Below, piece by piece: positions 59,345 through 64,000 of a stretch of DNA of 64,000 nt (position 1 is its first letter; every line of letters starts with the position of its first letter). The position numbers and the translations under genes were made by a program. The notes beneath the pieces are model-generated. The model saw nothing but the letters and a program-made list of their open reading frames with translations, was not told the DNA's origin and made no database searches. This DNA comes from Sphagnum compactum (taxonomy: Eukaryota; Bryophyta; Sphagnopsida; Sphagnales). The stretch covers positions 16,616,001-16,680,000 of the forward strand of contig OZ234498.1 of assembly GCA_965153455.1 (NCBI GenBank), read 5' to 3'.

Positions 59345-62300
59345 GATAATTTAGTTAATTTTGATTTTTTATTTCCCGAGAGGTTGAAGTCACTTTGTTT
59401 TTGGCTAAATTAAAACAATTTGAGTTTTTGCCAATAATGTTCGAAATGATGTACATACCAATATATATATTTAAGGTTCTTAAATATTTGTTAAAGTTTT
59501 TTGTTGATTATTGTCTTCAATTACTTTTGATGAATGTGGGCTAAAAGAAAGCTCATTGACAAGTGCATGCTAATTGTCCCAATGGGGAACCTGAATTCCA
59601 AATTGCAACAAAAACCTTGTTCATCTATCCAAATTTGTCCAACAAAAAACATATTTTAGATGTTTTCATCCAAAAAGTTCATCCATTTGTACATGGTAAA
59701 ATATTTTCCCACATCATCAAAGATTTTGTCTGATGTAACAAAGTATATTGTTACCATATTCTGTTCACGTCATCAAAAGATGTTTAAAAATATTCCATCT
59801 TGCTCATAGGCTCAAGCTCAAATTCACAATCACAGGCTCACAATATAGTGTCATTGGAGATTTTACATGATCTTTTCAAAAAACATGATGATCAACTAGG
59901 CTCAATGTTATGATCTAATAGTGGTATAAATTCGACACATGTTAAGCACCAAACCTTTACTAATTGCCAAGTTTTTCATCTTATGCTCACAAATGCATAT
60001 TCAACAAAAACAATCCTGAAAGATTTATTTGCCCCTCTTAATCTAGAAATGAAATAGTGAATCATTGATGATGTTTAGTTTGGAAGTGATACATTTGAAA
60101 CATTTTGACATTTCTTGCATTGTGTTGTGGTTGTAAACTTTTGAAACATTTGTTTTGATTCAATGATGTTAATTGTTCATGGTGAACTCAAAATCTAGCT
60201 TATTTTTTCATAGCGATGTATTTTTTTAGGATATCTCTTCATAATTATGTCTTGTTGCACGTTACGAAAAAAATTATGATGTCCCAAGATGTTATGCATT
60301 TTCCTAGGATCTTACATGTAATTCAATTGTAATTTGGACATTGATGAAAATTACGTGATATAATAGAGTTATCCATAAAGTAACCCTCTTTTCACCTTGT
60401 CTTTGGGCCTCCTTTCACCCCTATCCCCTCTTTCAGTGGTATCCGCAAAGTAAAGACATTTTAAGAAATCTCAGTATGAAGTGCTGATAATCAACATTTA
60501 ATGCACAAGGTTTGAGACTAATTATAATAGTTGTACAATTAGGAGGAATGAAATATATGTAGGTAACAACAATGGAGGTGTTCAAGAAAAAAGAAAGACA
60601 AGATGAAACTTAATTTACCACCGAAATTGATGGTTTTTTGATTTCATCCCTTGTTGAATGCTAATGTATTTCTTTACAGGTTTTTTTTGAATCTCACCCT
60701 GTGTATGATCAAACTCAGGGTTATGATGTTTTGCTTTTCTTACTTTACGGATAATTTTAATGATAGTGAAAATAATAAAGCCATTCAATTCAAAGATATT
60801 TGTGAGACCAATAAAAAACATTTTAACAACTTTGATATTTGTTTTCATCCATTCCTATTCTACTTATTTGAGTTTATATACATGATACATAGTGAAGGTA
60901 GACTGCAAAATTTCAACTTGTAATTAAAAAACATGCACTGAAAGTTCTAGGTTTTTTTCTTTGGTCAAATTCTTGAAGTCCATGCATTGGCAAGGATCCG
61001 CAACATTAATTAACATTAAATGGAAATTGTCCTAGGTGAGCTCTAGCATTTTCACAAAAGTGTTGCTACAAGTAGTGACCTAGGAAGTGTCTAGGTCTAG
61101 ATGTGACTAATTTAATGATTTATTTTTTTAAAATGGAAACAATCCCTAAAAGTCATAAGTGTTTTTGTCATGTTCTGAAAAAAATTGCCAAGTTGCAAAA
61201 ATTTACCAAGTTAAAAAAACTGATTGAAAAAAGTTGGTGGATAGGAGTATAGTCATTTCATAATACCTAATAACATGATATTGAAGTAAATTAACCCAAT
61301 TTTATTGTAAAAAGCCCTTCACATGTGAACTCTTTGAAACATGGTGAAGACAACTGGACAGATATTTGACACCAAGATTCTAAGATTTGGCACCATATTA
61401 TCGAAAATTCTTCTTCTTTTCAATCGTTCCCACAAAACCCATATCATATGGGAAAAAGAAGCCAAAACGCCATTCCCAGAGCATGAGCTCAGGTCTGATA
61501 ATCTCTATTAGGCACACCACTGGTAAGTGTGCACTGTGGATGCGCGTCACTGGTGGAAAATGTATAACTTAGTGTGACACCTCCTCCTCCTCAAATGTGT
61601 GAATGAATAACTGTGTGTTAATTTACTTTGAAAATAACTGTGTGTTAAGTGAAGAAAAGTTTCTTCATGGTATTCAATGTTATACTAATTCTGAAACCCT
61701 CATCTACTCCAGATGTGAAGGGTACATAAGTATCCTCCTGTACATGAATGTCAAAGGGTATTTAAATATCAATGGTGTGTTTCAAAGTCAGCTATCCCTG
61801 AAAGTTTTTAATTGCAATGAATTCTTGCCATTCAAATTTCAATCCTTTTTGCCCCAAACTTTTATCCCCGGTGAAGATTCTAACCATTGGATCTCCTATG
61901 CAGTAACCTACATAGGTGAAGGCCTAGCTTGCAATAAATCCCAAGTAGGGCTAAAGCGTCCTTGGTTTCAAACTTCAAAGGCTATTTAAATCTGGATGCT
62001 CAAGATCCAAAGACCCTTAAGGTTGCAGTGCTGCTAGCCTAATACCGTTCAATTCAAATTCAGGTCCCCTTTGCCCCAAACTGCCCTTCAACTTCAAGGT
62101 TCTGAACTGGGTGGGATATGAAGCTTGGCAAGGAACGGACTGCACGCATGCCAACTATGGTGAAGGGTGACGCCCATGGCACTCTGTTTTTAATTTTTTT
62201 TCCAGGGAGCCACTTTGATTGGCCCCATCAAAAACATTTTTTGAACCTCGGATATGCCCAAAATAGAATCATGCCCAAAATCATTTTCCCTATTTTAACT

Positions 62301-62940
62301 GTTGTTGTTGGTTCCAACTTGCCATAAGGGGGTCAGAGCCATTAATGAGCTTCTTGTTTGTCTATGGGTTTTATTTGTTTGTTTGTTTCTTGCGTGCTGC
62401 CTTGGACAAAGCACTGACATATGTCACTGTAGCTGTGGCGAAAAAAAAAGCTGGAGAGTGATGTGGGGGTGGGGTCCATGGATGTACTTGGGGGGCCATT
62501 TCCTTGCTTGTTTGCCGAGGAACTTGTACTTGAACCAATATCTTTCGTGTTTCCCTATTGTTGTTGCTGTTTTTTTGTGTTCACATTCATTTTGGGTCTC
62601 TTATTGTTTGTTTGTTTCCTTTGTTGTGGGAGTGTCTTCTTTCATCCTATTTCATGAGATTTTGGCTTGTGTTTTTTTCCCGTGGTTTTTCTTCTCCCCA
62701 GTCTGCTTCTCTGCCTTGACTGACCTCCGAGGAGGGGTTTTGAAGGGATTTTGTCATGTGGCTTTTGTGTTAAATGTGGTCACAGAATTTTCTTCTTCTT
62801 CTTTAGCTTTGTGTTTTGTTTCTCAGGGTTTTTGTTTCTTTTTGTTTCTTGTTCAGGGAGAGCGGGAGGGAAATTCTTTGTGCTAGTAGTAGGAGTAGGA
62901 GATCTTGTGCCTTCGGAGGAGTTGTTTCTCAAATGATTTG
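59345..62940. other. Intergenic DNA before the F-box gene
   Basis: AT-rich to about 61.3 kb, then T-rich with more balanced composition. The 194-codon open frame at 62302-62886 is T-rich (Phe, Cys, Val), lacks any domain and is not called. Confidence 0.35.
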
Positions 62941-63670
62941 AATGCTGAGAGAGAATTTCATTTCCATTTTTTTAGGGTTTTGTTGCAAAGATGGTTTGAT
63001 GATGAACAGGTTCTTTTAGGGTAAGTAGGTATTGTTTTGTTGTTTCTCTGTTCTCTGGATTAATTTTCTTTTTTCTTTCTTTTGGGTTTTGCTGTTTCAC
63101 ATCTCCAGACTGAGTCGGAGGACTCTGATGCTTCTGTCGCCATTTCTTTCCTGTTTCTAGAAAACCTTGAGAGATTTCAGCAGCAGCTGAGAAAGCATTT
63201 TCCAGCTGAATCCGTTTGCTGCTTTCATCGTTTCTGCTGAACTCTTTTTTCCATGTGGTGTGCTTTTCCCAGCAGCAAGCAGCAGCATGCAGAGTCATCT
63301 TTAGAAAGCTTAGTTGGGTAATCTCTGTAGTAGAAAAAAGCTTCAATCTACAGTCGACCAGTCAGTCATTCAGTCATGGAGGTCTTTGATTGAATACTTG
63401 CAAAGGTTGATTAGGGTTTTCACGCTCCTCTTCGTGTTCTTCTTCTTCTTCGCGTTTTTAGGGTTTTCATGTCTCTACTGTGCGGACTGGTTTCGTATTC
63501 TGTGGTTTAGGTCTGTGATTATTGCCAGCAGAAGCACAAGTTGCTGTTTTTGTTATTGCGTGTTTTGCTCTTTTGGGTGTTCGCCGAATTCGCAATTTCC
63601 TTCCGTGACGAACTTCCACACTCCTCCTGCTCTCTCTCTCCTCCGAGTTTCTTCTGTTGTGGGGGTGGAT
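62941..63670 (+). promoter_or_regulatory. Probable promoter and 5' leader of the F-box gene
   Basis: Pyrimidine-rich stretch with TTAGGGTTTT motifs near 62,973, 63,410 and 63,458. These resemble telo-box (AAACCCTA-type, seen here as its complement) elements known in plant promoters. The start codon follows at 63,671. The transcription start is not identifiable. Confidence 0.35.
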
Positions 63671-64000
63671 ATGGAGTCGGCAACATCAGCGTTGAAATGC
63701 AGTGACATTTTGGGGGAAGACACACTTGTAAACATCCTGGGCTTGCTGCCAGCCAAGTCACTGGCGTCAGCTGCATGTGTGTGCCGTTCATGGAATTCAG
63801 CAGCCAGAGTTCTCAATGCCACACCTCGCATGATGTCTGCCCTCTCCCTCCTTCCCGATCTCCAGGTACTTACTTTTGAGTTTCCTTTTCTTTTTTCTGA
63901 ATCCCCCCTTGCCCACCCTCTACAGTGGGAACAGTTTCAGTTTCCTCTTCTGCAGGACTCAGAGCATCTCCACTGGCGCTCAGTATGTGGCCCTGCACTG
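63671..64000 (+). CDS. F-box protein, 5' part (gene continues beyond the window)
   Basis: Exon 1, 63671-63865, encodes 65 aa ending LLPDLQ before a CAG|GTACTT donor. Exon 2 probably starts at 63956 (CTGCAG|GAC) and reads DSEHLHWRSVCGPAL to the window edge. Residues about 10-50 (DILGEDTLVNILGLLPAKSL then ASAACVCRSWNSAARV) are a typical F-box: leucine/proline-rich first helix and the CRSWN ending. F-box proteins link substrates to SKP1-CUL1 ubiquitin ligases. The SALSLLPDLQ segment after the F-box resembles a plant F-box subclass that carries a FIST-type C-terminal domain, but the diagnostic part lies outside the window. Confidence 0.8.
   Translation, partial: MESATSALKCSDILGEDTLVNILGLLPAKSLASAACVCRSWNSAARVLNATPRMMSALSLLPDLQVLTFEFPFLFSESPLAHPLQWEQFQFPLLQDSEHLHWRSVCGPAL

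Noticed and set aside
62302-62886. 194-codon open frame on + rich in Phe, Cys and Val
   Set aside because: Composition follows the T-rich DNA. It has no domain and no conserved blocks, and lies in the upstream region of the F-box gene.

Overview
The window looks like nuclear DNA of a land plant. Genes are split by short GT-AG introns, there is no operon structure, and the recognisable proteins are plant or general eukaryotic families: a phytocyanin, a GT31 galactosyltransferase, an NFRKB/INO80-type protein, an F-box protein and a protein kinase. Several decayed repeats resemble families I associate with large-genome, early-diverging land plants (fern, lycophyte or similar). That lineage call is an inference only.

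Layout. At 0.2-0.9 kb is a broken phytocyanin. From 0.9 to 9.2 kb lies AT-rich, repeat-derived DNA with one decayed transposon-type ORF (2.48-3.54 kb) and several tandem arrays. From 9.8 to 37.3 kb is a gene island: a two-exon 90-aa membrane protein (+, 9.8-10.4 kb); a ten-exon GT31 galactosyltransferase (-, 12.7-16.1 kb); a small four-exon gene of unknown function (-, 18.0-18.8 kb); a very large gene with a C-terminal protein kinase (+, 20.0-28.7 kb); a short unknown gene (-, 30.4-30.8 kb); and an NFRKB homologue (-, 32.8-37.3 kb). The divergent promoter between the 18.8 kb and 20.0 kb genes carries a 5'-truncated LINE insertion bounded by a 16-bp target-site duplication.

From 38 to 62.9 kb the DNA is again AT-rich and dominated by dead mobile elements. 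The best is a 4,053-bp PIF/Harbinger element (40,244-44,296) with 31-bp terminal inverted repeats, a TAA target duplication, a Myb/SANT-type ORF1 on + and a DDE transposase on -, both broken. Further along are a degenerate TTTAGGG-type array (48.6-49.6 kb), a probable non-autonomous CACTA-like element (53.3-56.6 kb) and a Mutator-like transposase relic with a SWIM zinc finger (56.9-59.3 kb). The right edge enters an F-box gene (63.67 kb onward).

Functionally the genes are unrelated neighbours: cell-wall or arabinogalactan-protein glycosylation (GT31), chromatin remodelling (NFRKB), signalling (kinase) and ubiquitin-ligase substrate choice (F-box). No novel multi-gene system is evident. The most unusual items are the giant kinase fusion and the clearly bounded transposons.
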